DNA of 64,000 nt from Mycolicibacterium phlei (GTDB taxonomy: Bacteria > Actinomycetota > Actinomycetes > Mycobacteriales > Mycobacteriaceae). The notes beneath the pieces are model-generated. The model had not been told where the DNA came from. It made no database searches and saw nothing but the letters and a program-made list of their open reading frames with translations. This document shows positions 50,501 to 56,373 of this stretch, piece by piece (the stretch's first letter is position 1; each line of letters starts with the position of its first letter). The position numbers and the translations under genes were made by a program. Location: contig NZ_CP014475.1 in NCBI RefSeq assembly GCF_001583415.1, forward strand, positions 3,720,001 through 3,784,000. Direction: 5' to 3'.

Positions 50501-50763
50501 CCGATCGGCCGCACCACCACGAGTTCGCGGGCCACCGGCTCGAGCAGCAGCGCGGCCTCACCGACCACCTCGCTGAGCTCCGACTCGATGCCGGCCGAGC
50601 TGACCAGTTCCTCGAGGTTCTCCAGCCACGCGCCGCCCTGGCCGCCGAAGGCGACGGCGTAGGGCTCGCCGGCGTTGAGCCGATCGACGAGGGCGTGGGT
50701 ACCGGACAGCGCGGTATCCGGATTGCGGTCTGTGGACACCCGTTGCTGCTCGTTGATCGTCAC
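41542..50763 (-). CDS. fas: Type I fatty acid synthase Fas
   Basis: A 3073-residue multifunctional enzyme, close in length to the 3069 residues of Rv2524c. Domains in order: acetyltransferase (VAMAGHSQGIM, Ser150), enoyl reductase (ILLAGMTPTTVDAKIVAAAA), dehydratase (VHGMWLSAAAQHVV), malonyl/palmitoyl transferase (ITCGHSVGEYTALAC), ACP, ketoreductase (IAVVTGASKGSIAASVV) and ketosynthase (VAACATAAVSVEEG active Cys; HDTSTLANDPNETE and SLTGHAKGGAA His). An Ala/Pro-rich linker precedes the ACP. It produces C16 and C24-26 acyl-CoA for membrane lipids and mycolates. The GTG at 50763 is preceded by GAGGAGAG; the frame is open another 77 codons upstream but that part is low-complexity. Confidence 0.97.
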   Translation of the reverse strand: MTINEQQRVSTDRNPDTALSGTHALVDRLNAGEPYAVAFGGQGGAWLENLEELVSSAGIESELSEVVGEAALLLEPVARELVVVRPIGFEPLQWVRALAADEPLPPAKQLITAAISGPGILLAQMAAIRAVTRQGLDLYGTPPVAMAGHSQGIMACESLRAQGARDAELLALLQLIGAAGSLISRRRGMVGRGDKSPMVSVTNVDPQRIAELLEEFSKDVRTVLPPVLSIRNGRRSVVITGTPEQLGRFELYCQKITEKEEAERKNKLRGGAVFSPVFNPVQVEVGFHTPRLADGVDLVDTWAARCGIDAELAHEMTESIFVRPIDWVAEVERLHEAGAKWIIDLGPSDTVTRLTAPVIRGLGIGIVPAATRAGQRNLFTVGAEPDVPPAWSSFAPKPIELPDGSVKVSTKFTRLTGRSPILLAGMTPTTVDAKIVAAAANAGHWAELAGGGQVTEEIFENRIAELTQLLEPGRAIQFNSLFLDPYLWKLQLGGKRLVQRARQSGAPIDGVVVSAGIPELEEAVDLIEELNSVGIAHVVFKPGTVEQIKSVIKIANEVPDKDVIVHIEGGRAGGHHSWEDLDDLLLTTYGDLRKLPNITICVGGGIGTPERAAEYLSGRWSKPYGFPEMPVDGILVGTAAMATKEATTSPQVKKMLVETKGTEAWVGAGKAQNGMASGRSQLGADIHEIDNAASRCGRLLDEVAGDAEAVAARRDEIIEAMAATCKPYFGDIGDMTYLQWLQRYVELAIGDGTSTADTKLPDSPWLADTWRERFAEMLQRAEARLHPQDSGPIPTLFTDPAVFDEPERAIALLLERYPEAETLRLHPADVPWFITLCKKPGKPVNFVPVIDKDVRRWWRSDSLWQAHDARYSADQVCIIPGTAAVAGITRVDEPVGELLDRFEQATIDEVLASGAEPVKVVSRRQARADVTGPLAVVLDSPDVLWAGRTAINPVHRIGAPSEWQVNENRSATHPNTGARLELTGETVTLSVPLSDIWIDIRFTLPACTVNGGMPVVTVEDASAAMRSVLAIAAGVDGPDALPEVKDNTATVTVDWDPEQVADHTGVTATFGAPLAPGLSLVPDALVGHCWPAVFAVIGAAATEDGFPVVEGLLSLVHLDHAAHLLAAMPKEKAELTVTATVSPATDTEYGRVVPVSVAISDAEGTALAKLEERFAIRGRTGSAELADPPRAGGAITDNATETPRRRRRDVTVTAPTDMSAFAVVSGDHNPIHTDRAAALLAGLKSPIVHGMWLSAAAQHVVAATDGKPAPPARVVGWTSRFLGMVLPGDQIDFRVDRVGIDRGAEILEITAKVGGELVMSASAQLAAPKTVYAFPGQGIQSKGMGMEVRARSKAARKIWDRADKFTRETLGFSVLHVVRDNPTSLIAAGVHYEHPDGVLYLTQFTQVAMATVAAAQVAEMREQGAFVEGAITCGHSVGEYTALACVSGVIELEGLLEAVFQRGSKMHDIVPRDEKGRSNYRMAAIRPSQIDLADEDVKDFVAEISERTGEFLEIVNYNLRGSQYAIAGTVRGLEALEEEVERRRKITGGKRSFILVPGIDVPFHSSVLRVGVDDFRRSLERVLPRDRDPDLVVGKYIPNLVPRPFTLDRDFIQEIRDLVPAEPLDEILADYDTWRNERPVELCRKVVIELLAWQFASPVRWIETQDLLFIEEAAGGLGVERFVEIGVKNAPTVAGLAANTLKLPEYSHSTVEVLNAERDAAVLFATDTDPEPEIDDAAPEPEAAAPAEAPAAPAPAEVPAPAAAPAGGPRPDDLTFDAADATMALIALSAKMRIDQIEPLDSIESITDGASSRRNQLLVDLGSELNLGAIDGAAEADLAGLKGQVTKLARTYKPFGPVLSDAINDQLRTVLGPSGKRPAYIAERVAKTWELGEGWAKHVTVEVALGTREGSSVRGGDLGGLHDGALASAADVDKVIDAAVAKVAARHGVSVSLPSAAGGGGGVVDSAALTEFAEQVTGPNGVLANAARTILNQLGLETPVSVPEATDAELIELVTAELGSDWPRLVAPVFDGRKAVLLDDRWASAREDLARLWLLDEGEIDADWERLSERFEGAGHIVSKQANWWQGKALAAGRNIHAALYGRAAAGAENPGKGRYSDEIAVVTGASKGSIAASVVAQLLDGGATVIATTSKLDDDRLAFYKQLYRENARFGAKLWVVPANMASYTDIDALVQWVGSEQTETLGPQSIHIKDAQTPTLLFPFAAPRVAGDMSEAGSRAEMEMKVLLWAVERLIAGLSHIGAERDIAARLHVVLPGSPNRGMFGGDGAYGEAKAALDALVKRWKAETSWSQRVSLAHALIGWTKGTGLMGHNDVIVDAVEAAGVKTYTTDEMASLLLRLCDVDAKVAAAQEPLEVDLTGGLADVELDLAELATKAREEMVAETAAEESDDEGTIKALPSPPRGYQAAPPPQWEDLDVDPADLVVIVGGAELGPYGSSRTRFEMEVENELSAAGVLELAWTTGLVKWEDDPTPGWYDTATGELVDEGELVERYHDAVIERVGIREWVDDGAIDPDHASPLLVSVFLDKDFTFVVSSEADARAFYTFDPEHTVIQPVPDSSDWQVTRKAGTEIRVPRKVKLSRTVGAQIPTGFDPTVYGVSPDMASSIDRLALWNLVTTVDAFLSAGFTPAELMRWVHPSMVASTQGTGMGGMTSMQTMYHGNLLGRNKPNDILQEVLPNVYAGHVVQSYIGSYGSMIHPVAACATAAVSVEEGVDKIRLGKADFVVAGGYDDLTLEAIIGFGDMAATADTEMMRAKGISDRKFSRANDRRRLGFVESQGGGTILLARGDLAVKMGLPVLAVVAYASSFGDGVHTSIPAPGLGALGAGRGGPESQLAKSLAKLGVGADDIAVISKHDTSTLANDPNETELHERLADALGRSEGAPLFVVSQKSLTGHAKGGAAAFQIMGMCQMLRDGVIPPNRSLDCVDDELAGASHLVWVRETLRMGDKFPLKAGLVTSLGFGHVSGLVALVHPQAFLATLSPEEREDYQKRAAERVLAGQHRLASAIAGGQPLYEKPADRRFSHDEPEKKAEAEMLLSMDARLGEGDVYVVGRD

Positions 50764-51312
50764 GTTCTGTTCTCTCCTCGTCCCGCGTCGTGCTCGTCGG
50801 TTCCGGCCGAAGCCGTCACCTGTCGTCTTGAGGTCCGTCTGTGTGGTCCCGGGGCGCCCCGGCCTCCTCGCCGGCGCCCTGCGATTCGGCGTCGAATCCC
50901 CAGCTGGGACCGGTTCCCTCCGGTCGGCCCGGGCAGGTCCGCGGGGTCCGCGCACGCCGCCTCTCGGGCATTCCAGCCGTACTAAGAGTGTCATAAGAGC
51001 GGACCCGCTTTTGGCCGCCGAAATGGTTACTGATCAGTTCTACGCTTGGGTAACCCGTGGTTGCGTAACGCGGTGTTCGACAGCCGCCGAAGCCTTTCGG
51101 GACAAACGTCCTGCATGCGCGTGGTTACGGTCGAGTAGGCAAAACAGCCCTGATCAAGGCAGTATTGTTATCAAATCGTTATGTAAAAATTCTGCGTCCC
51201 GCCTACCTGCGGTGTCGCCCGTCACCAACAAGACAATTGATCCGAAATTGTCTCCTGGCACGTGTCGGCCACCGACAGAAGTTTGCTGGCGCTACTTACT
51301 GGTCGGTAAAGT
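50764..51312. other. 549-bp upstream region of fas
   Basis: No gene is seen between fas and the DUF1906 gene. The right half (51140-51300) is AT-richer, with runs such as TTGTTATCAAATCGTTATG. On the minus strand it offers possible promoter boxes (TTTACA, GATAACAATACT). A long untranslated leader of fas or a distal promoter is implied. Confidence 0.6.
51025..51128. promoter_or_regulatory. Cluster of GTTAC/GTAAC inverted repeats upstream of fas
   Basis: GGTTAC (51025-51030), GGGTAACCC (51048-51056, perfect palindrome), GTTGCGTAAC (51060-51069) and GGTTAC (51123-51128) lie 260-365 bases upstream of the fas start. Mycobacterial fas is known to be controlled by the TetR-type FasR through inverted repeats in the promoter; that these are its sites is inference. 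Confidence 0.45.
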
Positions 51313-52038
51313 CTAGTCCCACTGTCCGAACTGGGGCTTGAGGATGTGGTTGATGTCCACCCCGACACCGGCCACCTTGCGTTTGTCGATCTCCACCTGG
51401 TGCAGATGTGCGGCCGGGTGCGCGACCCCGCCCGGCGATCCCCAGTTGTGCTGCCAGTAGTACGCGCCGATGCCGTCCTGCACCGCCCATTCGATGGTCT
51501 TGGAGTTGGCGTAGACGCCGACGCGCTGCCTGCCCAGCACCGCCTCCCAGCCCCGCAGATAGGGCGCGACCTGCCGCTTGTACTGCTCGTAGGTGGGGTC
51601 GTCGTCGATGGAGGCGTAGATGGGCGCGCCGTAGGACCCGCCGGCGGCGACGTGCAGTTCCCAGCCGCGTTTGGCGTGCGCCACCCCGGCCGCGTGACCG
51701 CCGAGCCAGTCGGCGGTCTCCTTCTTGCCGTACTGGTAGCAGGACACGATCTTCAGACCGCCCCGGTACAGGTCACGCGCCTCGTCGAGCTGGATCGGCT
51801 TGCCCAGCATCCACTCCGCGCCGGGTCTGCGGTCGGAGACGTAGCGGATCGCGCCGATGGCGCCCGCGGCGCGGATGTCGCCGGCGCGCAGCACCCCGGC
51901 GGCGTAGTCGAGCAGCACGCCCAGCGGGGCGGCGGAGGCCGGTGCGGGGGCGGTCAGCGCCGGTACGCCGGTGCCCACGGCCAGGACGGCCGGCGCGGCG
52001 AGAGCCCCCTTGAGGATCGCTCGCCGAGGAATTGACAC
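51313..52038 (-). CDS. Tat-exported DUF1906 glycoside hydrolase-like protein (Rv2525c-like)
   Basis: A 241-residue protein. The N terminus MSIPRRAILKGALAAPAVLA is a twin-arginine signal, with cleavage near PASAAP. The mature domain (LGVLLDYAAG, IRYVSDRRPG, IYASIDDDPTYEQYKRQV, GVYANSKTIEWAVQDG) is DUF1906, a TIM-barrel glycoside-hydrolase-like fold. Rv2525c, the counterpart next to fas, is a Tat substrate linked to cell-wall properties. The GTG at 52038 is only 7 bases from a TATTCT -10 box, so the mRNA is probably leaderless. Confidence 0.92.
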   Translation of the reverse strand: MSIPRRAILKGALAAPAVLAVGTGVPALTAPAPASAAPLGVLLDYAAGVLRAGDIRAAGAIGAIRYVSDRRPGAEWMLGKPIQLDEARDLYRGGLKIVSCYQYGKKETADWLGGHAAGVAHAKRGWELHVAAGGSYGAPIYASIDDDPTYEQYKRQVAPYLRGWEAVLGRQRVGVYANSKTIEWAVQDGIGAYYWQHNWGSPGGVAHPAAHLHQVEIDKRKVAGVGVDINHILKPQFGQWD

Positions 52039-52045
52039 GAACCAC

Positions 52046-52071
52046 AGAATACGACAGAAATCACAGAAATC
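52046..52071 (-). promoter_or_regulatory. Leaderless promoter with tandem 9-mers for the DUF1906 gene
   Basis: On the minus strand TATTCT (52051-52046) lies 7 bases from the start codon. Immediately upstream are two adjacent copies of GATTTCTGT (plus-strand ACAGAAATC at 52054-52062 and 52063-52071). The repeats sit between the -10 and where the -35 should be, so they may be a regulator site. Confidence 0.5.
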
Positions 52072-52138
52072 GCTCTGACGTCGCTGGTCACAGCGGCATC
52101 AGCAGTGGTGGCCGGGGTTGCCGAGCGAACTCCCGCCG

Positions 52139-52894
52139 TCACCCGCGGTCGGCGTCGCGCCGCCCGGCCAGCAGGATGCCCGCGTACTCCGAGTCGGCGG
52201 CCTGCACGTGCTCCTGCAGCGCCTTGTCCAGGCTGTGGGCGACCACCCCGGTCCACAGTTCGCGGTAGTCGCGCACGATCCGGCTCAGCTCGTCCATCTC
52301 CTGCGGCCGCGGCTGGTAGCCTTCTCCGAACCGGGCGGTCACGCACTCGTCGAGCGCGGCGACGAACCCGCCGGCCAGCCCCTCGATCGCGGCCCGGGTG
52401 GTCTGGTGGATCTGCAGGATGGACCGCACGTACACCAGCGGGTCCGACGCCCGCGCCACCACCTGACGCACCGTGGCGTCGATGAGCACCAGTCCGTCGG
52501 CGCTCCGCTCGGCCAGCCCGTACTCGATGAGGCGGCGCGCCTCGTCGCCGTCCGGATCGATGTCGAGGGTGCGCGCGGTGTCGTCGTCGGGCGTGGCGGC
52601 CGGCTCGTCGGCGTGCGGCCCGAGCACCGCGCGCTGGATGCCGAGGATGTCGGCCAGGTCGGCCCCCTTGCGCAGGCTGGCGAAGAACTCGGCGATGTGG
52701 GCGGTGTTGAAGCCGCGCCGGTGCAGCTGGTTGATCGTGCGCAACTGCGACAGGTGGTAGTCGTCGTAGTACGCCGAGCGGCCCACCCGGCGCGGCGGGT
52801 CCAGCAGCCCGCGCTCCCGGTAGGCGCGGATGTTTCGGGCGCTGACCCCCGAGATCCGGGCCAGCTCGTCCAGACGGTACTCAGCCAATGACAC
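52139..52894 (-). CDS. MerR-family transcriptional regulator
   Basis: About 251 residues. The N-terminal MerR winged helix reads EYRLDELARISGVSARNIRA, then YRERGLLDPPRRVGRSAYYD. It continues through LSQLRTINQLHRRGF, then a longer helical C-terminal domain of about 150 residues without the Cys pattern of metal-sensing MerR proteins. The ligand is therefore unknown. The start is uncertain: GTG at 52894, TTG at 52888 and a further GTG at 52909 are all in frame with no clear ribosome-binding site. It is divergent from the MFS gene at 53181, across a 270-base AT-richer gap, and may control it. Confidence 0.85.
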   Translation of the reverse strand: MSLAEYRLDELARISGVSARNIRAYRERGLLDPPRRVGRSAYYDDYHLSQLRTINQLHRRGFNTAHIAEFFASLRKGADLADILGIQRAVLGPHADEPAATPDDDTARTLDIDPDGDEARRLIEYGLAERSADGLVLIDATVRQVVARASDPLVYVRSILQIHQTTRAAIEGLAGGFVAALDECVTARFGEGYQPRPQEMDELSRIVRDYRELWTGVVAHSLDKALQEHVQAADSEYAGILLAGRRDADRG

Positions 52895-53050
52895 ACACCC
52901 CGGCAGCACCGCGACGGATCATGCGCTCACTGTAGTAGCGGATTCATCTGCGCGAGCGAAGTACGCGTGAAGAATTTCCCGATAGCCAGCAATTCATCAC
53001 ACTGGTCACTATCTGCACATATGCCCCTGGCCGCTAGCCTGGAATCCAGG

Positions 53051-53086
53051 ACCGCGTTATTCCCAGTTATTCCCAGCCAACGCGGT
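53051..53086. promoter_or_regulatory. Inverted repeat enclosing a tandem 10-mer upstream of the MFS gene
   Basis: ACCGCGTT (53051-53058) and AACGCGGT (53079-53086) are perfect 8-bp arms. Between and partly overlapping them is TTATTCCCAG twice in tandem (53057-53066, 53067-53076). It lies between the divergent MerR and MFS genes, 95 bases ahead of the latter. Confidence 0.45.
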
Positions 53087-53180
53087 GAGCAGGCTCACCG
53101 CAAAAGAATTGGCTTGGCCGTACCCGATTGGGGAAACATAGAGAGGCAAGCTATTCAACTACTGTGCGGGAAGGGTTCGA

Positions 53181-54455
53181 GTGCGTCCCTGGATTGTGTG
53201 GGGCACCGGACTCCTGGCGTACATCGTCGCTGTATTGGACCGAACCACGCTGGGCGTCTCCGGCCTCGATGCGGCTGAGCGGTTCGATGCCAGTCCGAGT
53301 GTGCTGTCGACGTTCGTCGTCCTTCAGGTGATCGTCTACGCCGGTGCGCAGGTGCCGGCGGGCGTACTGCTGGACCGGTTCGGCTCCAAGACGATGATCC
53401 TGGCCGGCGGCGCGCTGATGGCGGCGGGCCAGCTGACCCTGGCGTTCACCGAGTCGCTGCCGGTCGCGATCGGCGCCCGCGCCATGCTCGGACTCGGTGA
53501 TGCGTTCACGTTCATCTCGGTGCTGCGCCTGGTCCCCTACTGGTTCAACCTGCGGCAGATGCCGCTGGTCACCCAGCTCACCGGCATCATGGGGCAGCTC
53601 GGCCAGGTGCTGTCGGCGATCCCGTTCTTTGCCCTGCTCGACGCGTCGGGCTGGAGCACCGCGTACGTCTCGGTCGCCGCGTTCGGGGTGATGTCGATGG
53701 CGCTGACGCTGGCGCTGGTCAAGAACACGCCGAACGGCGACGCGGTGCAGGCCGACCCGATCCGGGTGCGCGAGACCGCGTCCAGCGTGAAGACGGTGTG
53801 GATGCGCCCCGGCACCCGGCTGGGCTTCTTCACACACATGGGCACCCAGTTCTCGGTGACGGCGTTCACGCTGATGTGGGGCGTGCCGTACCTGACCAAG
53901 GCCCAGGGGCAGTCGCCGGGTGTGGCGGGCATGATCCTGACGGTGTCGGTGGCCTCCGCCATCTGTTCAGGCGTGCTGATCGGCATCTTCACCGGCCGCT
54001 ACCCGCACCGGCGGTCCTGGATCGTGCTGGGGATCATCGGAAGCAACGCGCTGATCTGGACCGTGCTGCTGGCGTTGCCGGGCCCGGCGCCGCTGTGGCT
54101 GCTGATCGTGCTGATCGTGGTGATCTCGGTCGGCGGCCCCGGTTCGATGGTCGGTTTCGACTACGCCCGCACCTTCAACCCGAGCGCGACGCTGGGCACC
54201 GCCTCCGGGCTGGTGAACATGGGCGGTTTCCTCGCCTCGCTGCTGGTGATGCAGGCCATGGGCATCATCCTCGACCTGGCCGGCGAGATCTCGTTCGACT
54301 CGTTCCGCGCGGCGTGGACGGTGCAGTACGTGATCTGGGTGGTCGCGGTCCTCGGCATCCTCATCACCCGGGCCAAGGCGCGCCGGTTGATGCAGGCCGA
54401 ACAGGCCGAGGGCGATGCGCTGCTGCTGGAGAGCGCAGGCCGCTCGCGCGGTTAG
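53181..54455 (+). CDS. Major facilitator superfamily transporter
   Basis: A 424-residue protein with about 12 hydrophobic segments. It starts MRPWIVWGTGLLAYIVAVLD, then AERFDASPSVLSTFVVLQ and the loop motif LLDRFGSKTMILAGG characteristic of MFS carriers. It resembles the nitrate/sugar-phosphate branch (ACS/OPA-like) but the substrate cannot be told. The GTG follows GGAAGGG. It overlaps the ChaB gene by 4 bases at the convergent stops. Confidence 0.87.
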   Translation: MRPWIVWGTGLLAYIVAVLDRTTLGVSGLDAAERFDASPSVLSTFVVLQVIVYAGAQVPAGVLLDRFGSKTMILAGGALMAAGQLTLAFTESLPVAIGARAMLGLGDAFTFISVLRLVPYWFNLRQMPLVTQLTGIMGQLGQVLSAIPFFALLDASGWSTAYVSVAAFGVMSMALTLALVKNTPNGDAVQADPIRVRETASSVKTVWMRPGTRLGFFTHMGTQFSVTAFTLMWGVPYLTKAQGQSPGVAGMILTVSVASAICSGVLIGIFTGRYPHRRSWIVLGIIGSNALIWTVLLALPGPAPLWLLIVLIVVISVGGPGSMVGFDYARTFNPSATLGTASGLVNMGGFLASLLVMQAMGIILDLAGEISFDSFRAAWTVQYVIWVVAVLGILITRAKARRLMQAEQAEGDALLLESAGRSRG

Positions 54456-54871
54456 CGGCTGCGCGCCGACTGGCGCCGATTCGCCTTCTTGATCGCGTCG
54501 ACCAACTGGTCCTTGGTCATCGTCGAGCGACCCGAGATGTCCAGCCGCCGAGCCACCTCCATCAGGTGCTTCTTCGACGCGTTGGCGTCCACCCCCTCGG
54601 CGGAGGTGCCCTTGGCGTTGGGGCCACCGCTCTTGGCGCGCTCGTCGGACGGGCCCTTCTCGGCCTTGGGCTCCCAGTGGTCGCCGACCTTCTCGTAGCT
54701 GTGCTTGAGCGCGTCGTAGGCGACCCGGTACGCCCGCTCCCCCTCGCCGTACCGTTCGGCGGCGGCGTCGTGCGCCTTGGCGAACGTCCGCTGCGCCTTG
54801 GCGTCGGACTTCTGCAGGGTGCTGGGCAGCTCGCTCTTGCGGGCGTGACCGCCCTTGGTGGTCTTCGGCAT
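54452..54871 (-). CDS. ChaB-like protein with C-terminal Rho-N/SAP-like domain
   Basis: A 139-residue basic protein. Residues about 10-70 match ChaB (ELPSTLQKSDAKAQRTFAKA, then YRVAYDALKHSYEKVGDHWE). The C-terminal 35 residues (KKHLMEVARRLDISGRSTMT, then KDQLVDAIKKAN) resemble a Rho termination factor N-terminal or SAP helix pair that binds nucleic acid. The function in mycobacteria is unknown. The ATG at 54871 follows CGAGGAG. A longer frame to 54982 would run through the tandem repeats at 54948 and is rejected. Confidence 0.82.
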   Translation of the reverse strand: MPKTTKGGHARKSELPSTLQKSDAKAQRTFAKAHDAAAERYGEGERAYRVAYDALKHSYEKVGDHWEPKAEKGPSDERAKSGGPNAKGTSAEGVDANASKKHLMEVARRLDISGRSTMTKDQLVDAIKKANRRQSARSR

Positions 54872-54947
54872 GACTGGTCTCCTCGCCGTTGTCCGGGGCG
54901 CCGGTGCGTGAAATACCGCGGTCGCGTACCCGGGCCGCGGGGCGCTA

Positions 54948-54998
54948 AACGGCCATTGGAAGCGGCCATTGGAAACGGCCATTGGAGTAGTGCACTAC
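54948..54998. promoter_or_regulatory. Three tandem 13-mers followed by a 12-bp palindrome
   Basis: AACGGCCATTGGA, AGCGGCCATTGGA and AACGGCCATTGGA lie end to end (54948-54960, 54961-54973, 54974-54986). They are followed at once by the perfect palindrome GTAGTGCACTAC (54987-54998). The block is centred in the gap between the ChaB and SARP-like genes, 38 bases before the latter. Tandem direct repeats are the usual target of SARP regulators. Confidence 0.8.
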
Positions 54999-55035
54999 GC
55001 ACGACACCGCCCGGGCCCGAGTCGACGATCAGGGC

Positions 55036-55551
55036 GTGAACCAGTACTCGGTACAGCTGCTCAGTGGATTCGCGGTCCGCAACGGCGACCGCACGGTCAT
55101 CCTGCCGCCGGCCTGCCGACGCCTCATCGCGCTGACCGCGCTGAAACGCAAACCGGTGCACCGGCTGTGGGTGTGCGCGACGCTGTGGCCGCACGTCCAG
55201 ACCCGCAAGGCGGTGGCGAACCTGCGCTCGACGCTGTGGCGGCTTCGTCCACTCGGGCTGGAGTCGGTGCTGTGCGCCGACCCGCAGTACCTGCAACTGG
55301 GTTCCGCCGTGTCGGTGGACTGGCACCGGGCGGTCGACCTGATCGAGGGGCTGGGCGACGGTGGGATCACCCCGCAGCTGGTGGCCGAGCTGCTGCCGCT
55401 GCTGCGCGCCGGCGAACTGCTGGACCGCTGGGACGAGCCGTGGGTGGCCGCCGAACGCAGCCGCTACCACGTGCAGCGGATGACCGCGCTGGAGACGCTG
55501 GGGCACGGCGCCGAGACCCGGACGCTGCGCACCGGGGAGAACCTGCGATGA
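55036..55551 (+). CDS. SARP-like (AfsR/DnrI-type) transcriptional regulator, short form
   Basis: A 171-residue protein. The N-terminal half is an OmpR-like winged helix of the SARP type (SVQLLSGFAVRNGDRTVILP, RRLIALTALKRKPVHRLWVC, TLWPHVQTRKAVANLRSTLW). The C-terminal half (WHRAVDLIEGL, LLPLLRAGELLDRWDEPW, ERSRYHVQRMTALETLG) is an abbreviated bacterial transcriptional activation domain. SARPs bind direct repeats and activate nearby genes; the tandem repeats upstream suggest autoregulation or control of ChaB. GTG start with weak ribosome-binding site. The stop overlaps the ATG of the next gene. Confidence 0.8.
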   Translation: MNQYSVQLLSGFAVRNGDRTVILPPACRRLIALTALKRKPVHRLWVCATLWPHVQTRKAVANLRSTLWRLRPLGLESVLCADPQYLQLGSAVSVDWHRAVDLIEGLGDGGITPQLVAELLPLLRAGELLDRWDEPWVAAERSRYHVQRMTALETLGHGAETRTLRTGENLR

Positions 55552-55661
55552 CCGTCGCGGCGCTCTGCCTGACCGTCGCGGGACCGCTGGTCGCGTTCGC
55601 GGTGTACGACCTGCAGGTGCGGCTGGAGCGCTGGGATCACAACCGGCACGCCGAGGACTAG
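55548..55661 (+). CDS. Very small membrane protein, function unknown
   Basis: A 37-residue protein, starting MTVAALCLTVAGPLVAFAVY and ending in a charged segment (RLERWDHNRHAED). It has one membrane helix. The ATG overlaps the TGA of the SARP-like gene (ATGA), which argues for translational coupling and a real gene. No characterised family is known to me. Confidence 0.6.
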   Translation: MTVAALCLTVAGPLVAFAVYDLQVRLERWDHNRHAED

Positions 55662-55677
55662 ATGCCAAGATACGAGG

Positions 55678-56373
55678 GTGACGACGACGCCGCAGGCGGT
55701 GGCCGTGGTGCTGGCCGCCGGTATGGGAACCCGGGTCGGCGCCGACGGCAACAAGGTGTACCTGCCGGTGGCGGGCCGACCGCTGGCGGCGTGGTCGCTG
55801 CGCACCGCGGCCCGGGTGCCGGAGGTGTCGCGGATCGTGCTGGTCTACCGGCGCGGTGAGCGCGGGCTGGCGGGCGAGCTGGCCGACCGCGAGGGTGTCG
55901 CAGTCGAATTCGTCGAGGGCGGGGACAGCAGGCACGGATCGGAGCTCAACGCGCTGACCTATCTGGCCGACGACATCGAGTCCGGCGCCGTCGACGTCGT
56001 ACTGATCCACGACGCGGCGCGCCCACTGGCCGGTCCGCAGATGTTCAGCCGCGCGCTGGCGGTGGCCCGGGAATTCGGCGGTGCCATACCGGCGTTGCCG
56101 ATGCGGGGCGCGGTGACGGCGGATTTGTCCGCGGTGCCCGCCGCGACGCTGGTGCGGGTGCAGACACCGCAGGCGTTTCAGGCCCGAGCGCTGCTGGCGG
56201 CCTACCGGCAGGCCGAGCGCGACGGGTTCGACGGCACCGACACCTCGTCGTGCGTCGAGGCGTTCACCGACATCGGCGTGCGGACGTTCCCGGGCGAGCT
56301 GGGCAATCTGAAGGTCACGTTCGCGCGTGACATCGCGGTCGCCGAGCGGCTGCTCAGCGCGAGCACGCGATAA
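55678..56373 (+). CDS. IspD/TarI-like cytidylyltransferase family protein
   Basis: A 231-residue nucleotidyltransferase with the nucleotide-binding loop VVLAAGMGTRVGADGNKVYL (G-x-G-x-R and the Lys of the family), HDAARPLAGP and a C-terminal GNLKVTFARDIAVAERLL. This is the IspD fold, which makes CDP-methylerythritol or CDP-polyols. The genuine mycobacterial IspD is normally beside ispF, which is absent here, so this is likely a paralogue with another substrate. GTG start, 16 bases after the small gene. Confidence 0.75.
   Translation: MTTTPQAVAVVLAAGMGTRVGADGNKVYLPVAGRPLAAWSLRTAARVPEVSRIVLVYRRGERGLAGELADREGVAVEFVEGGDSRHGSELNALTYLADDIESGAVDVVLIHDAARPLAGPQMFSRALAVAREFGGAIPALPMRGAVTADLSAVPAATLVRVQTPQAFQARALLAAYRQAERDGFDGTDTSSCVEAFTDIGVRTFPGELGNLKVTFARDIAVAERLLSASTR

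Noticed and set aside
43060..50985. Uninterrupted 2641-codon frame on the plus strand, antisense to fas
   Set aside because: It mirrors the fas codon pattern in a GC-rich genome where stop codons are rare in the complementary frame. The translation is low-complexity (Arg, Gly, His, Val rich), with no domains and no promoter or ribosome-binding site.
50764..50994. 77-codon N-terminal extension of Fas
   Set aside because: Low-complexity Arg/Pro/Gly sequence. The GTG at 50763 has a good ribosome-binding site and gives a length matching the known mycobacterial enzyme.
54872..54982. 37-codon N-terminal extension of the ChaB-like protein
   Set aside because: It would translate the tandem 13-mer repeats; the ATG at 54871 has a proper ribosome-binding site and fits the domain boundary.
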